A DNA stretch of 64,000 bases from Helopsaltes ochotensis (taxonomy: Eukaryota; Chordata; Aves; Passeriformes; Locustellidae), in assembly GCA_013400155.1 (NCBI GenBank), contig VXBM01000571.1:472996-536995 (forward strand). Reading direction: 5' to 3'. Each line of letters opens with the position of its first letter. Position 1 is the first letter of the stretch. Position numbers and translations under genes: made by a program. Positions 35,324 through 50,300 of this stretch are shown piece after piece. Under the pieces are notes generated by a model that made no database searches, was not told the DNA's origin, and saw only the letters and a list, made by a program, of their open reading frames with translations.

Positions 35324-38300
35324 GTAAGTAATTTGAAATCAGAAAAGGTTCAATCATAGCTTTTTTTTCATTATGTTTCTATGCTACTTTAATTTTAATA
35401 ATCTTTTACTGAAAGCTATTTAAAAAGTAACAAAAACTTTTACAAAATAATTCCAGTGAGAGTTGGTTGTTTGTATTTCTTGTTTTTTTATTGTAAAATT
35501 GCCCTGATTTTTTAATATATTTTCTGTATCTGTATTTTCTATGTACCCATTGCCTTTTCAAACACCCCAAAATCTTTCTTTAATATTTTTTGATGTTTCA
35601 GCATGGTAGAGTACAATATCTGACTATGCCTTTAATGCTGTTAAAGTACAAATTGACAATGATAGAGCAGTTCCACTGACTCGACTCAATGCTCAGTTAA
35701 CCAACTGTGAATAAAAAGAATTCTCAGGAGAGGAACAGAGAACAAGAACCAGAGAGCAATTACACATTATGTAATGTACAGCTATATGTACCAGTGATGC
35801 TTCAGCATCTTGAATTACGTGTGCATTTCTGGTCTCCTCAAAAAGGGTAGATCACAACTAAAAGGGATTCAGGAGCTCTTCTGTTGAAGACAGAGTATTT
35901 GAGGGATGTTTCACTATATGATAACTCTCTTTTTATGGTTTGACTTAGTCATATGTTACTAAGTACAACTGATTACTGTTGGAGATGGGATGCCATCTGT
36001 TGATCTGACTCAATAAGGCAAATATATTTTTTATATACTATTTATCCTTTGTGTTTCCTGTGAGAAAAATCCAAGGGTGAGCTATTTACAAGGTCAGTGA
36101 TATTTGTGTCAGAAGGTCATGTCATAAAATCTGGGGCTTTCAAGTATAGTTACTAAACAACACTCAGAAACTGCTCAGAGATGTATAGTTAGAAAGCCAG
36201 TTCTGTAACTTCTACTTAATTTTTTAACATAATGGGAACAAAAGAAAATAAATAAAAAAAAAGAGGGCATAACTGGAAATGTGTCAAGGTGGTTTGAGGA
36301 GCCATCTTTTTGAGACACATATCCAGTGAAACTGTTCTTTCATTCTTATGTGCTTTGCTTGCGGAATGCAGCAAGGAGAGATGCTCTTGGTGCTGTTTGT
36401 GGAGAGTGTTTATATGTGGCTGCCTGATGGGGTTTTCTGCAGGCCACGGCAAAGGCAGGAGTATCACACAGATGTTATGAAGTTTTCTATATCCTTCTTT
36501 GCATGTGCCCTGAAGAATTCCACCAAAGTGGCCTGCTCCTGAATAAAGAATAGCCAGCTGAAGTTGTTTTGGCAGTACTCAGCACTCACTGGGAGGCTGC
36601 AGAAGGCATATAGAAGAGTCAGTAACTGTGGCACCATTACAGCTGAAGGTGCAGGGTCATGGTGAAGTTTTAGAGATACAGAAATCCTTAAGGAAGCTTG
36701 AATAGCAGCAGTTGTTAATAGCATTGCCTAGACAATTCTGTTCATGTTTTCTTCATGTTTGTATTTTCCTAAAGTTTTCACAGTTTCTGGGCCCTAGGAA
36801 TTGCTTGGAACACTACCTGAAGCTTTTACTGCTTGGAACTACTACTTTCACAGAGTACCCAGCAAGGTTATTGCAAAAGTATCAAATGCTGCTCTCCATA
36901 CTCCACATTGGCTTCCCAAAGCAGCGCTCCAATGTAGTTTTGTCCTTACGTTCAAGGTGCTTAATGACTCTAGGTTGCCTGAAAATATTCCATGTTTGTG
37001 TGTAAAGGCTTCTGCTTGCAACTTCAATCTTCTGGTGTAATGCGTTTTTCTACAGTAAAGTTATCGGTGCTGTTGAAGAAGTTGTTTTGCTGGCCGGCTT
37101 AATACTTTAAACTGTTTTTTGGAACTCTCACTTTTAAGTGCATTTCTTTAAGTTAATTTTAGAATGAAAACCTGGTTTTCATTTTATTTTTTCCCTGAAA
37201 AGAAAAAAATATAAACAACAGGGGATGGATGTTGCAAATTTCAAATGCATTACTGGAAGGATGAATGTGGTGTAAAACCAAGGTCTGTGATAGGTGGGGT
37301 AAAGCCTATTCCATAATTACCCCTCTTGACTCCCAGTTGAAAACTAGTGTTGAATATTTTAAATTTTAAGCTTAACATTATATAATACTTAATGATGTGT
37401 AGTCCTTAAAAAATAATCATTGCATGTGAATAGTCAGTGGGTAGGCACCCTCTTAGCTTTCTGTCCTCCTGTTGTATTTTTTTAATGCCTTTAGATTCCT
37501 TCCTATAATACATCTGCTGTGTGTTTTTTAGGACACACCTAAATTCATTAGGTCATATATCTGGAAATTACTTAGTCCATTCGTCATCATATGATCAGCA
37601 CTGACTCGTTTTTTCCCTGCCTCCCACTCTGCCTGTATCTGCCTGTTATCTTTGGTCATACACACATATTTTAAACTGTTTAGAAGAAAATTTACCTTTT
37701 TGTTATGTGTTCATAATTATCTTAATGGCATTCTGATCCATGGCTTTGGATTCTGGGTGTTATCACAGCCTGGATGTACATATTAGATTACACAAGTGGC
37801 TGACTGGCGTAGCTGTCCATGAAAAGTCAAAGTTTCTACGTATGGCTGCTGCTTTCACACAGCAACTAGGATAATAGAGCCATGTGAGTTAGACTGCTCA
37901 GATGATTAAAAATTTAAGGTGTCATTGTGGTGGAAGGAATTTATATTGAAAAAAGAAGGGAGTGCAAGGAAATAAGAATTTTGTGTGGTTAAATGTTAAA
38001 TGATCATTTTTACCAGCAGAAATTAGTTACTTTTTCCTCAAGAATTTATTTCATGTGTGTGCTAGAATTAATGAAATTGGTAAGGAAACCTAAATGTCAT
38101 CCTTGCTGAAGGAAGTGGTGGTGATGATTCAGTAAATGTCACTTCCAGATCTGAGTCAGACCAGTACCATAGAGTCAGCATGATTTTTTGAGTGGTTGGA
38201 GATGCTGCTGGGGAATTCTATTTGGAATGAGACACAAAGCTTAACATCCTCTTTGCTAACAGTTCTTAAAGACCCAGTGGCAATTTCTGGTCTATTAATG

Positions 38301-41300
38301 CTGATTTCTTGGCCATATGTAAATTCCAAATTTTTTACTTGTTTCAGTCTTTTAAAATGCATCTTACTCTTTCTATCTGTTTTATAAAACAAACAAAAAA
38401 AAGAGCTTTGACAACATGGAAACAAGGAACAGAGAAGTGATTATATCTATATATTGCTTATAAAGTTCAACATTATGAAGTACTTTTTTCTGAAGTGTAG
38501 TATCATTGTCATTGCTGTTGTAAAACTGCAGAGTATTCCAATAATTCTAGTAACTCTTTATTACATTAACCCAGGACCCTGCTTTATAACTGTCCTCTGT
38601 TATGTTGTATTTATCATCAAACAAAACTCACTAAAACTTGCAAAGCAGAAGCAATTCTTTTAAGTATTTCAACCTTTCAGATGTTGAGTGTTCACACTAC
38701 ATTGCTGATATTTGTATGAAGTTGTAGTGCTTTACTTCCTGTTCTTTCATGTTGAGATCTTCTTCATAAAGATTATGAAAAACCACATGTTTTAGAGAAA
38801 TAGAAATGCAATATACAAACTATAAAAAGAACATATGATTTTTTTAGGAATATAAGTTGGCACTTCTACAGTGCTATGAAAGATACCTTCGTCAGTTTGT
38901 TTCTGTGAACCTTGATGATGTCATGGGTGATGTACACCGCTTTAAATCCACCTTTTTTCCAAATGGTGTCAGAGACAAAAAGGCAGCACTTACGGTAGGT
39001 TGTGGATTTTTAAAATTTTTCTGGTCGAAGACATTCACATATTCAAAGTAAGTGGCCCATTTTATCCTCCATAAATGTACTTCATATTAATTGTATATTA
39101 ACATTAACTAATCTTTAATAGTTTGTTGATATAAATTGCATTGAGATTTAATGATCATATGCATGATGTGAACATCTGGAGTTGGTGTATATTTTTAAAA
39201 AGGATATAAGTGCCTAATGCTTTTGTGGCAGAAGCCAACACCATCACCTTAGTGTTAAAACAGCAATTTCCTCTGAATATGGTGTTCTGTAACTGCTTAC
39301 AGCAGTTTTTGCTCTGAAATAGTTGCTATTATCCACTGTCAGAATCAGGATGTGGGCAAAATTTGATAAATGTCCTGCAATTTTGGAAATTTCTGTATTG
39401 TGTGATCTAAGAACCAGGCAGAATGCAAGATAATTAAAACATTCTCCTGTATTTCGTAACATAAGTGTGCAAAATATTACTTATAATAAAAGGTCATGAC
39501 AGAAAAGCAGTGTTATGTTTTTTACAGCTTATTTGCTCATTATGAACAAAAAGAGCAGAATGCAGAATAATTTCCTATGTACTTTAAGCTCTAGGAGCTG
39601 AGTGACCTTAAGAAAGTGTTGGAATCCTTTTGTGTTAATTGGCAAGGTAGGGACTTGCAGTATACCTTTTGTTATGCGTGGAAGAAAGTGTTTCAGTTGA
39701 TATAGGGGGAATGCTAAAATCATGTTATATTTTACTTTAAGCAATTCTTTGCTGAGAAGCTCTACTTTTGTACAGGGTGGGTATTCTGAATTAACTAATG
39801 CAAGTTACTCTGTGATCAAGAACAATGAACAGAAATGGTAGGCAGCTCCTGTGTATTGAGCTGATCAAATTCATATCCTTGAGTCAGAGTTAGTGTAAAT
39901 AGGTGTTCAGTGAAGAGAAGAAACCAGACAGTTTGCTTAAAAGCTAGATACAGATAGCATGGTAGAAGAGATACTTGGTTTGTGTTATTTTTTTGTTTTT
40001 AGAATGTGGTTTCCTAGAAAGAATATGATCAAAGATGTGTTAATACATTTTTAAAAATGTTCTGTAAATAAATTTGAAGTTCCAGAGATGCTCTCCTGTG
40101 TTTTTGGTATGTCTGCCTAGACCCTGAACCAATCCTACTGGCAAATGCTATTTTAAGTCTATACAAAAATGCCTGTTCTGTAACTTAGCCTTTACAGACT
40201 GAGATAGCCCTAAATTTTCAGACATGGAATCTAGTTTGGCAATGATCCCTACAACTGGAAATGGAAAATGATGATGTGGCAAACGATTACATCTAAAGGC
40301 TTTAGATGTAATTTTTTTGCCATGTTCCTGCAGTTAGCTTTTTTTTTTTAATGTAACATTATGAAATGGCTAGAAATTTCAGGGCTAGAAAATTCTAGCT
40401 TCACTGAATTAAGTGCAACAAAATAATATAATTTCAAATGTTATCAGGTTAGGAGGCTTTTGAGAGATTGATAGGTACTGACTGGTCATGTCCCACTTAG
40501 CCGATTTTTTTACATTGTTTGTTCAGTTGATGCTGTAGTCCAGGCATTACTGAGGTCACGTTATGTTAGGTATTACAAGGAAGAGAAGAAACAATTCATC
40601 TGTGGAAAAGTAACAGATGAAAATGAGAAATAAGATATTGGTGATATAGATGGAGAAGTGCAGACAAGTGAAAACTTGCCTTAGTTTATGGAAGACATTT
40701 ACAGAGAAGCCAAGTGTCAAAGCCAGATTCATGGAATAGCAGTTTAATGCCTCATTCTCCCACACCCCTTCCAGCACTCCTAGTGCTCTAGGTGCATTTT
40801 CATCCTGTGATACAGTGGAAACTGACTCTGGTACAGCAACCCTGAAGCTTTAGCACTTTTATCCATATTCTAATGCTCAGTTCAATGTCATGCTGATTTT
40901 TTTCGCTGTTATCCCTAGTCTTTTCTTACTCACCATTTTGTTGTACTTTACTGATGTGAACTGACATATGCTTATATTTTAATTAATTTTATATATATTT
41001 CTATGTGTTTTAGTTCCATGCTTTGCAAGCGAGAAGTGTTTGTATTTATCAGATGGTTTCCAGCAGAGACAGAAATCTTCAGAATCCAGAGTCCCTGCAG
41101 ACTTGTCTCAATGTCTTGACCTTATTACGACTCACTATGCAAGTGGCTCTACCTCAGGAGAATTTGTGTTGGCTCATCTACAATGGTACCTCAGGCTTTC
41201 CATTTACATTTCTTTGCTAAACAAAGCTGTGAAGGGAAACTTTGCTACAGTTTATACTGTTATAAGTCAACCTAAGGGTCATGAATAAATCTAGTTAGGC

Positions 41301-44300
41301 TTCAATAACAGCAGGGTTGATTTTTTTGTTTGTAATTTTTTGTTTTTCCAATAGAAGGGATTTTAAAATTAAGATTTCCACAGTGTACATTTTCAGGTGG
41401 ACTGTTGTAAAAGCATCAAATTTTTTATCATGACTGTCCTTAAGAATACTGATAAAATCCAAAGTAAGGACATTTTGGGGTAAATCCTGATTAACAAAAA
41501 AAACGCTCAAGATTTTTCTGTCAATAAAATGTTTGTTTTGATGAGTTATTTTGTCTTGGTTTTTTTGGTTGGTTTTTTGTTGGTGGTGGTGGTGGTGGTG
41601 GTTTGGAGGTTTTTCCGCTTGTTTGTTTTTGGGTTTTGGGGTTTTTTTGAAAAGAGGATTGCAGATCTAAGAGCAGAAAATTATTGCCTGCCATTATATC
41701 TTCGTATTTTTGAAAGTACTTTGAAGGGAAGAGTTGATAATAAAACTATTCTTAAAGATACCATATGGCACTCAAGAATTATGGTCTATGTGTAAAGATT
41801 TCAGGATGCTGCTTGTAAATGCTTGTATTAGGGAAAAACTGAAAAAAGAATGGAACTTCTGCAAACTAGATACACAGAGAATGATTTATCAAGATTTTAA
41901 TATCAGGAACAATACCAGTATACTTTTGCTTTGAAAGGCAATGCTATTTAGTCAAAAATAAACAGACTAGTATGAATTTCACAGAATATTCTGAATTGGG
42001 CTGCACAAGGATCATCAAGTCCAACTCTTCAGTGAATGGCCCCATGGGAGTGATCCCACAACCTTGGCATTGTGTTAGCACCATGCTCTGACCAACTGAG
42101 CTACTATGGTCAATTGTTGCAATATAAATGGAGGAGATAATATGTTCTTAATTTCATTTTGAAAAATGTGCTTTGTTTGAGCTATGATTGGTCAAAATTC
42201 TTATCCTTTTGTTTTGCTGGGACTGCTGTTGCCTTCAGTCCCTGCGTTTGAGATGTGTTTTTGATTGTATGTTTCTATAGGAGAAGAATTAAACTTAAAA
42301 TATACTCACCTGCCATTCTTACATCCCACTGCCTGAGTGTGGGACAGGTCTCTGTACCAATTCTAGCCAAGAATCTACTCTAATTAGAAGGAGGCAGTAA
42401 CTAAGATTTTCCTGAGTTCTTAAGCATTTTTCTGCAATTTCAGACAATAGATTTTGTGCCTCATTACACATTTGACTGATAAGAAGGAATTTTCCTAATA
42501 CTTGCTCCATTTGAGCTTATTGGGATAATAACACCCTTCTAGATATGACAATTGACATTGTGATGCCTCCTGCTACAACAAATATCCTTTTCTGAACATT
42601 CATACAGACAGAAGAATAGGCTTTTTTTTTGTCTCCCAGAACTACAGTTGCTTTTATACTTCTGAGACTGATTTTGGAAAATTTTATCACAATGATTAAG
42701 TACATTTTTGACAGGTTTTTATTTCTAAGTCATTTTGATGCTCTTGGAAACTCTACTCGTTTTCAATTTTCTTCATGTCACTTACCATACGTAATACCAT
42801 GTAATAGTGGTGGTGTCTGCCAGGACAGTGCTATGATGGACTAAAAGAATCATGTAAGGTAAGGTCTGTGAGGAGAGGTAGCATTTTGTTTTAGAGAGCC
42901 TGGAATTTGGGGATGAAAGTAAGATTTTTCTCTGTAGCAGTTACTGAGTAAAACTTTAATTCGGTAAATTTTTAAGATTTCATTCTCATGAAATCTCATG
43001 ATTATACTGCTTCAGTATCTAGGTATTTTTGAAACTAATATTGCAGAACAATTTAATGGTTTCATCTTCTCCAAATTAGAAGTTGTTACCGAAAAATCAT
43101 TAGTTTTTCGTTTAATGATAAGTCATTAAATTGTTCTTCTCTGGAAGTGACAACCCAGATAATTAAAAAAAAGATTGAGTTGCTAACAAATTTCATGTAG
43201 GATCATAGAACTTACCTATTTGTTTATTTTAATTTATTTTTGCAGGCACTATCCATATTTACACTGTATGCAGATATTTGATGATGATGGGCCAGTCTGC
43301 TAAGGTATGGTAAAATAAATAGAAAGGGTTGTAAAATTTGCAGAAGTTTAAAAAATGCACCTGTGTTTTGTATAACACTGTACCCTGACTTTTCAATTTC
43401 ACTGGCATTGCCAATAGTAGTACTTCGTCACAGGGACATAAAATGGCTGTGTTTCAGTGGTTGATTTCTAAGCCCTCATGCCTTCCTGAGTCTGCTCCTT
43501 CCTCAGCTGTGGAATGGAGCACAGTTTAATGTCTTGCTGGATATGGAGATGTCATATGTTATGCTCTTTCAGAGGATTCCAGATACTTTGTTTTGGACAT
43601 CTATATATGTTCAAGAATTGGTCTTTTGTTTCTTAAAATGTGGAAATACGCTGACACCTGGTGGCTAGGATTTTAGTTATGAATACTTGCTAAAAATAAC
43701 CTGGCCTTTCTCCTCTGCCTTTTTTCTGAATGTAGTTTTTGTTTTCTCAGCTTTACTCTTTTCTCCTAAAACTTGAACAGAATTTGAATCAGACTTAATA
43801 CAATATATTTTCTTATGTGTTGTTTTATTAATCTTTCAAAAGAGGAAAGATTTTTTATCTTTGAACATCTTCTATTAAAAACAGAAGTGATTTAGCACCT
43901 CCTTTAGCATACTCAGGTTTCCACTATACAGGAAATAGAGGAATTGATTGTGGGTATTTCAGATTCTTGGAATTCAGACTAAAAGAAAATTTATATATTG
44001 GCTTAATTTAGGACAAAGGTTGTGCACATTTTGTGTACCTCAGGGAACAGCTGACCCGAAGAAAATACCAAGAGGAAGGTACAGATACTGTTCATTCAAT
44101 TGAGAAGGACAAATTATTAAAATTAGACTTCTGAAATGACTATGTTTCTCTGCAAGTTAGGAGCCAAGGGTTCCATGGGTATAAATTAATCTAACCACCA
44201 GTTTTCATTGCAAGAGACAGACTCCATTGCATCCCAGATAAGCTTGCTGATCCTGTTGAAAACTGATCACTAGAACTGCCAGAAATAGTGCTTGACCACA

Positions 44301-47300
44301 GTTTAAGATGGAAAAAATCCAATCATATGCAGGTGGAATGCTTTTTAGTCAATAAAACATGTTAACAATCAACACAATTTCTGTGATTTTTTTCCTCCCC
44401 TGTTTTAATTTGTCCTACCAGGTAATTTGTCCTTACCAGGATAAGTCTTTGTATCTCTCCTCTAGTAATAGGAAACATATTTATGTAGGTTAAAACGCAT
44501 TCATTTTGGAATTTGATTTCTTACAGGTCCTGGAATACTTACAGTGGGCCAGTATATGTATGGAGTCATCCATTCCACTCTTATCTGTGCATTATTTGAC
44601 ATGGAGAGTCACGCTATATACAGCAGTTTCTCAGTGTTATTTTGATTGTCAAGCCGGCATTCATGGAGAGGTATCCTGATTTACCTTATCAAATGGGAAA
44701 TCGTTATTTAAATATTCCTACTTATCATATAGTATGTATTTAAAGTTCCGTCCAAATTCCAAAAATTTACTGCAAATTGGAGATGTGTTTCCACATGTAA
44801 ATGCGTAATCAACTTAAATGCAATAGCACTTTGCAATGTATTCACAGTCACACACTTCTAGCATTAAACACTGGCCAGGTCCCGTGCATATATACAAAAG
44901 GTATTTTGGAAAGGTTTTGTTTTCCTTTTCAGTTGTTCAGGACCTGACTTTCATTGCAGCTCTTTGCAATTGTATAAATTCAGGAATGATATTATTCTAA
45001 AATTAGATATCAACATACAGGATACGAACACAGAGTATATATATATATATATTTTTAATTATTTGGACAGATATTTGCTCGTCGTGGTTTGATTAAAATT
45101 GACGAACTGAAGCAATTAGAAGATATCAGTTCTTCTCTGGAACATACAGAGACAGAAAAGATTTTTAGAGAGGCCACTCTAAAGGTATCATCCTGCAAGT
45201 CATTATAAAAAGGTAGAGTAGTTACGATCTCTATAAACAGAAGATGTAACATAGATCCTGACTTTTTTCTTTGTACCAGATGTCAGTAATGATTTTCAAG
45301 AGAGCAGTATATGAATCCAGAAAAAAGTCGAGCAGCTTTCGACATGAGTCAAAAGTTAACCCGAGAAAAGCAGCAAATGTAAGTGTGACATTTCATATAA
45401 TACTTCTTTTCCTTTCCTATTGTCATGTGATGAAACCATGATATAATTCATCTAAATACACATGGTGCTATACACAAGCAGAAAGTTTTCTATTTTCGAT
45501 TTCCCAATTAGCAGAATTTATTAATAAAACTCAGAACAAGCTTGAAAGTAGGGAAGATGTACTAATTATTACTTTAGAAAATGATCAGGAGAGATCTGCA
45601 TGGCTTTAAACTACATGGCCTTAATACTCTTCCTCATAATTTCTATTATACTACTTTTGAAGTAAAATACTATGCAGCAGTGTGTCTGGTTGCTATGACA
45701 TGATTAGTCTTCTAAAGTACTGTACCCACTTAACAACAAGGCTTTGCTATGCCTTTGAAGCATGACATTAATAACAGCAATGTATTTTACAATATGTTAT
45801 TTTCTGTTTTGAACATGTACTTACTTTCTGATGGAGAAATGTTTTGAAAAAAATCTTGCTTTATTGCAAGTCGGTTTAGATGTCACAAGACTTAAATTAC
45901 TTTTTCTTACGTAGCAGTCATGGCCTCGCACCACTACGGAGCGGCTGCTGGTGGAAATGTTTGATGGTGCTGCAGCTCAGTTCCTTGCCATCCTGGAAGC
46001 ACTGTCTGGTAGCAGCAGGAATCTATTGCCCCCTCATCCTCCTGTTCCTGATGAAAGTGAAATTCATGATGTCACTTCTGAGCTTTTTTCTGCAGGCCTA
46101 GAAATCCTCTCAGGTAACAGCTTAAAGAAGCAAGAACCTCCATTTTATTTTGTTTTTTTTCCTATAAAAAAAAAAAAGAATGTGCCTGAAGGGCACATTA
46201 ATTAAATAAATTATATATAATTTATAACAATAGCACCTGTAAAAGCAGGTAGTCTTTCTTATCTTCACATAATAGAAGATAAAAATCTGGGTTGATCTCT
46301 ATGGTATATTATAATCAGTAAAAATCTCCAGCAGTTTATGCATCTATTTTCTAATTAAACTGGAGTTTACCTTCTTTGCAAGGCCTTTACAGTTTTAGCG
46401 TGCAATATATTTATGGCTAAAACAGTGTTGTTAACACACCAGTGTTTTCACTACCGCTGAGCAGTTCTTGCACAGCCTCAAAGCTGTCTCTCCAACCCTC
46501 CTCTTCCCAAAGGCTGCTAGGCTGGGGGTGGGCAGGAGGCTTGCAGAGGACATAGCTGGCACAGCTGACTTGAACTCACCAAACAGCAAATCCACACCAA
46601 AACCCATCCAGTTCAGCAGCAACACATGTGGCCAAGGAGAGGATGGGGGCATTTCCCAAGCAACTGCTCCACATCCTGAGGACTTGCTTACCAGAAGGGG
46701 ACTGGGTGTCTGACCACCTATGGGAAATAGTGAATAAATTCCCTTTTCTACTTTGTTTACAGTCACAGCTTTGTTTTCTTATTTAATTGGGCTTATCTGA
46801 ACTGTGAGCTTTCCATCCTGTTTTTTCTCCCTGTCCTGTTGTGAAGCATGAGTGAAAGAGCAGCTGATGGGGGTCGGGAAGCCAAGCAAGATCAAAATAC
46901 TATGGTATTTGATGTATTCTATTTTTTAAAAAAATCCATTCAAATTTAGATTTCTCAAGACTTGAGAAAAAAACTGGACTTCATGGTTCCTTCCACACTT
47001 TTTTTTTTGCTGGTCTCTGGGCTGAATATAGTCCTGGGTATAGAGGCATTTTGTCAGTGAAAAGATATGGAGAGACTAAGTACACTTCAGAATATTTTTC
47101 TTGGTATGATTACTGGCTAATTAGAACATAAATTGATTATATAATTGATTATGTAATAGATTATAAATTGATTTTATTAGTTGTCTATGTTGAAGGTGGA
47201 GAGAGCAATGGCAACAATCATTTTGGTATAATTAATCCATCATCTACTCTTCTGCAGTTGACGCTAACAGGTAAGGTAGTTTTGAATTTCAAAGGATTTT

Positions 47301-50300
47301 TTTTACCCAGTGATGTAAATGTTCAGTGGGTAGAATTAATTTTCATGTTAGTAACAGTTGTATACATAAAGAGTCTGCAAAATAACATCCTCTTCAAGTG
47401 GTTCTGTAAAGGGCCAGGAGCTGGACTTCATTGAGCAAGTTTGTGGGGCCCTTCCAACTCATGACAGTGATGGTGGCATATTGTTAGGACTGCAGAAGAC
47501 TGCTGAATATATTAGCTGAAACCCTTGCTGAGAATTCCAAGGACCAGGAAGTCTATTTTCTGCCTTGCTGTGGTCTGGGTAAACTTGGAAAGTGAGAAAA
47601 TAGGCTCCCTGTGTGTATATGAGCATTTTCTGACACAGTAATGAGAAATGTTTACCTGTCTTGAAAGAAATTGTATGTGTTTCTATGCAATTTTTAAACC
47701 AAATTTTGGATAGCAAGGGTCTTTACAGATAAGCTCTTCCTGCAACACCAAGGACTAGATCCTTGGTGTTGTCTACACAGGTGTGTTAGTATCAATAATT
47801 GGAGAGCCTCTCTTGAATGTAACAGGACAGTGTGATATAGTTAAGTGGGCATGGTGGTATTTGTTAAAAGTTTGGATTTGATGTCTTGGAGGTCTTTTCA
47901 AACCTTTATGATTCTATGGTTGCAGAATCAAATTCTATCATTAAAACAGTCTGTAAACATAGACATTACTGAGAAAAGATAAAGCTATTCTTTCTTGTAA
48001 AGTTATTAAAATGTCCTTCAAGATTATGCTGACTTTTCAAAAGTGCATGGAGATTTATCTTTGTATTTATCAATACCCAAATTATGAAAATAAATTAAAT
48101 TAAACTTTCAATAAACTTCTGAATACATATATATAAAACAGAGAAAATATTTTTGTCATCACTGCAGGAGAAAAAGGGGTGTCTGGAGATGCTGCTGTGA
48201 AATTTGTAAAATTAGCTTTCAGCTATGAAGAGTGGGACGTATTTTATTCTGCTCTTGAATTTGTTGATAATTTTCTTCAGGTAATCTTGATGTGATTGAG
48301 ATGTTCTTTATTTAGTGTTTTCCTATGAGGGTAAGGAATATTCAAAATACAGATTTTAAAGATGAATTTTTATGGTTTTTTTTCCTCTCAATTAGACTCA
48401 AGATGACCCAACATGGAAGAAAGCTGAAATAGAACTCAAACTTCTTACATTGATGCAACCTTTGCTATTCCCAGGAAAATCTGAACGTAGCTTTTCTATT
48501 ACTGATGGTAATAGCAAAGAAGCCAGCAAACTTCAAGGTTTTGAAAAGACACAGGCAATTAGAAGTGAGTCTTGTTCAGTTATAGTTGTGTTTGAATTTC
48601 AAATACTTTTGCAGCAAGAGGTTTTGTTGATTATTTAAAAACTATAGTTTTTAAATGTAGTTCACTAATATAGTTCATGCAGTGGTCTATGACAAAAAGT
48701 AGTAATTGAGAAATTACCACCTATTTTTTCCAGTTTTCATTTCTCAAAATATGACTTTATATGATTTCCTTTAAGTGGGAAATGCATGATGTATGTTAAA
48801 TATGCATCAAGATACAAGCAAAGATGCAAAGTGATTGAATGTTTTCAGACAAATTTTCAGGGAAAAGTGAAACATATCTTTGAGGGATTTTTTTTGTCTG
48901 TTCTTATACTTAATTTATGCAAAATTTCTTTACAAAGAAGCAAGAAAAACTTGTTAGAGCAACTACAGCTTAATTCTATGACAGTCAAAAACCTGAATAT
49001 ATCTTGAAAACTGTTTCCTAAAAATAGAAATGCTCACTTTTCACAGAAGTGAATAAACTTGGAATCATCTGTCTCATTCTGAATTTACTGTTTCTTAGAC
49101 CATGTTATCTACTGGCTTATATTAGTAATTCTGTGGACTCAGATATTTTCAAACTTAGATTTTAAATTAGATATAATGTCTTGTCTTTCCCTTTCCCCCC
49201 TTTTTTTAATAAATGTTGAATGTAGAGGAATTGTTAAAGCCTGAAGATCCTTTTCATAATCTTATGATTTTGGCAACAACAGTGTCTTCATATGTCTCCA
49301 CATCTGAGCAGGTAATAACAGATTTGAGACATTTCTTCTCAATGTATCACTTAATCTGGGATGCAGGCATATAATTGAAGATCAAAGGAATCAGTTGCAT
49401 GACTACCGGACTGCAAGACTATAAAAAATGAAAAAATGTATTTATGAATGTTATCTATTTGGGATTTAAAAAACAGTTTGATTTTTTGAAAATGCTCCAT
49501 AATCAGTTGCTTTAAAAATCTTTATTAGATATTAAATCTATTTGGAAGACCATAGGATTGATTGCAGGTTTCAGCTAATCAAGCAGAGATCAAATTTCTT
49601 TACATATGTTAGATTTAGGTGGGTAAATAATGCTCAGCTGTGGAAAACAATTCTGCGATATTTATAGAAATGAGGGCAGTTACCCTAAGGAATGATAATG
49701 CCTTTTTAACAGCACTATGTCTCCAATTTAAGATAAATTCTCACCGCAAAAAACAAGCAGAGCAACAACAAAACCAATGAGAATGGGATTCTGTGCTGAA
49801 GTCTCCATTGTGGAATTAATCCCATTATGTGTCTGATGATTTATTCCCAGAGTAACCACTTTTACTTGCCCAAACTGAGAGTTCCCCTTAATGTGCTACT
49901 GAGAGGGGAAGATAGTTTGTGATCCAAAAGACTAATGAAAAATTTTCCTTAGAAAAAACCTGTTCTGATATCATGGCATATATCTTAACTGCAAAATTTA
50001 TTTTTGATAAAATTTGAATATTGCCACAATTTGGATCTAACTGGAGCACGGAGCACACACATTTTTAGCTTTGGTATAGTATATTTAGTCAAAGTATCTT
50101 GCCCGTGAGGTACCCCAGAGATACCTTTAGATAGCATGATTTGTCAGTTTGTAATGTGGCCTCTGTATGGAGGCAGTTATCTGGATTTCAACTCTACTGG
50201 TTCTTCTACACTTTCTTGCAAATCTTCTTGATCTTCTGTCCAAAGAAGAAAGATAAATTTGCCCCTGATTAACAGAGCATTCACTGATGGTGAATTTACA

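Larger units (their letters stand above)
41186..43245 (+). other. CFAP54 intron after e3
   Basis: Contains a GT-rich low-complexity tract (41556-41650) and a tRNA-derived SINE (41979-42112). The remainder is unremarkable. Confidence 0.8.
47271..48167 (+). other. CFAP54 intron after e9
   Basis: Contains two CR1-type 3' tails (47411-47464 and about 47838-47919) and a 12-bp perfect hairpin at 47743-47771. Confidence 0.8.

Noticed and set aside
42035..42112. Possible tRNA-Ile gene on the minus strand
   Set aside because: The B box and acceptor stem are degraded and the sequence runs directly into a CR1-type tail, so it is a SINE head.
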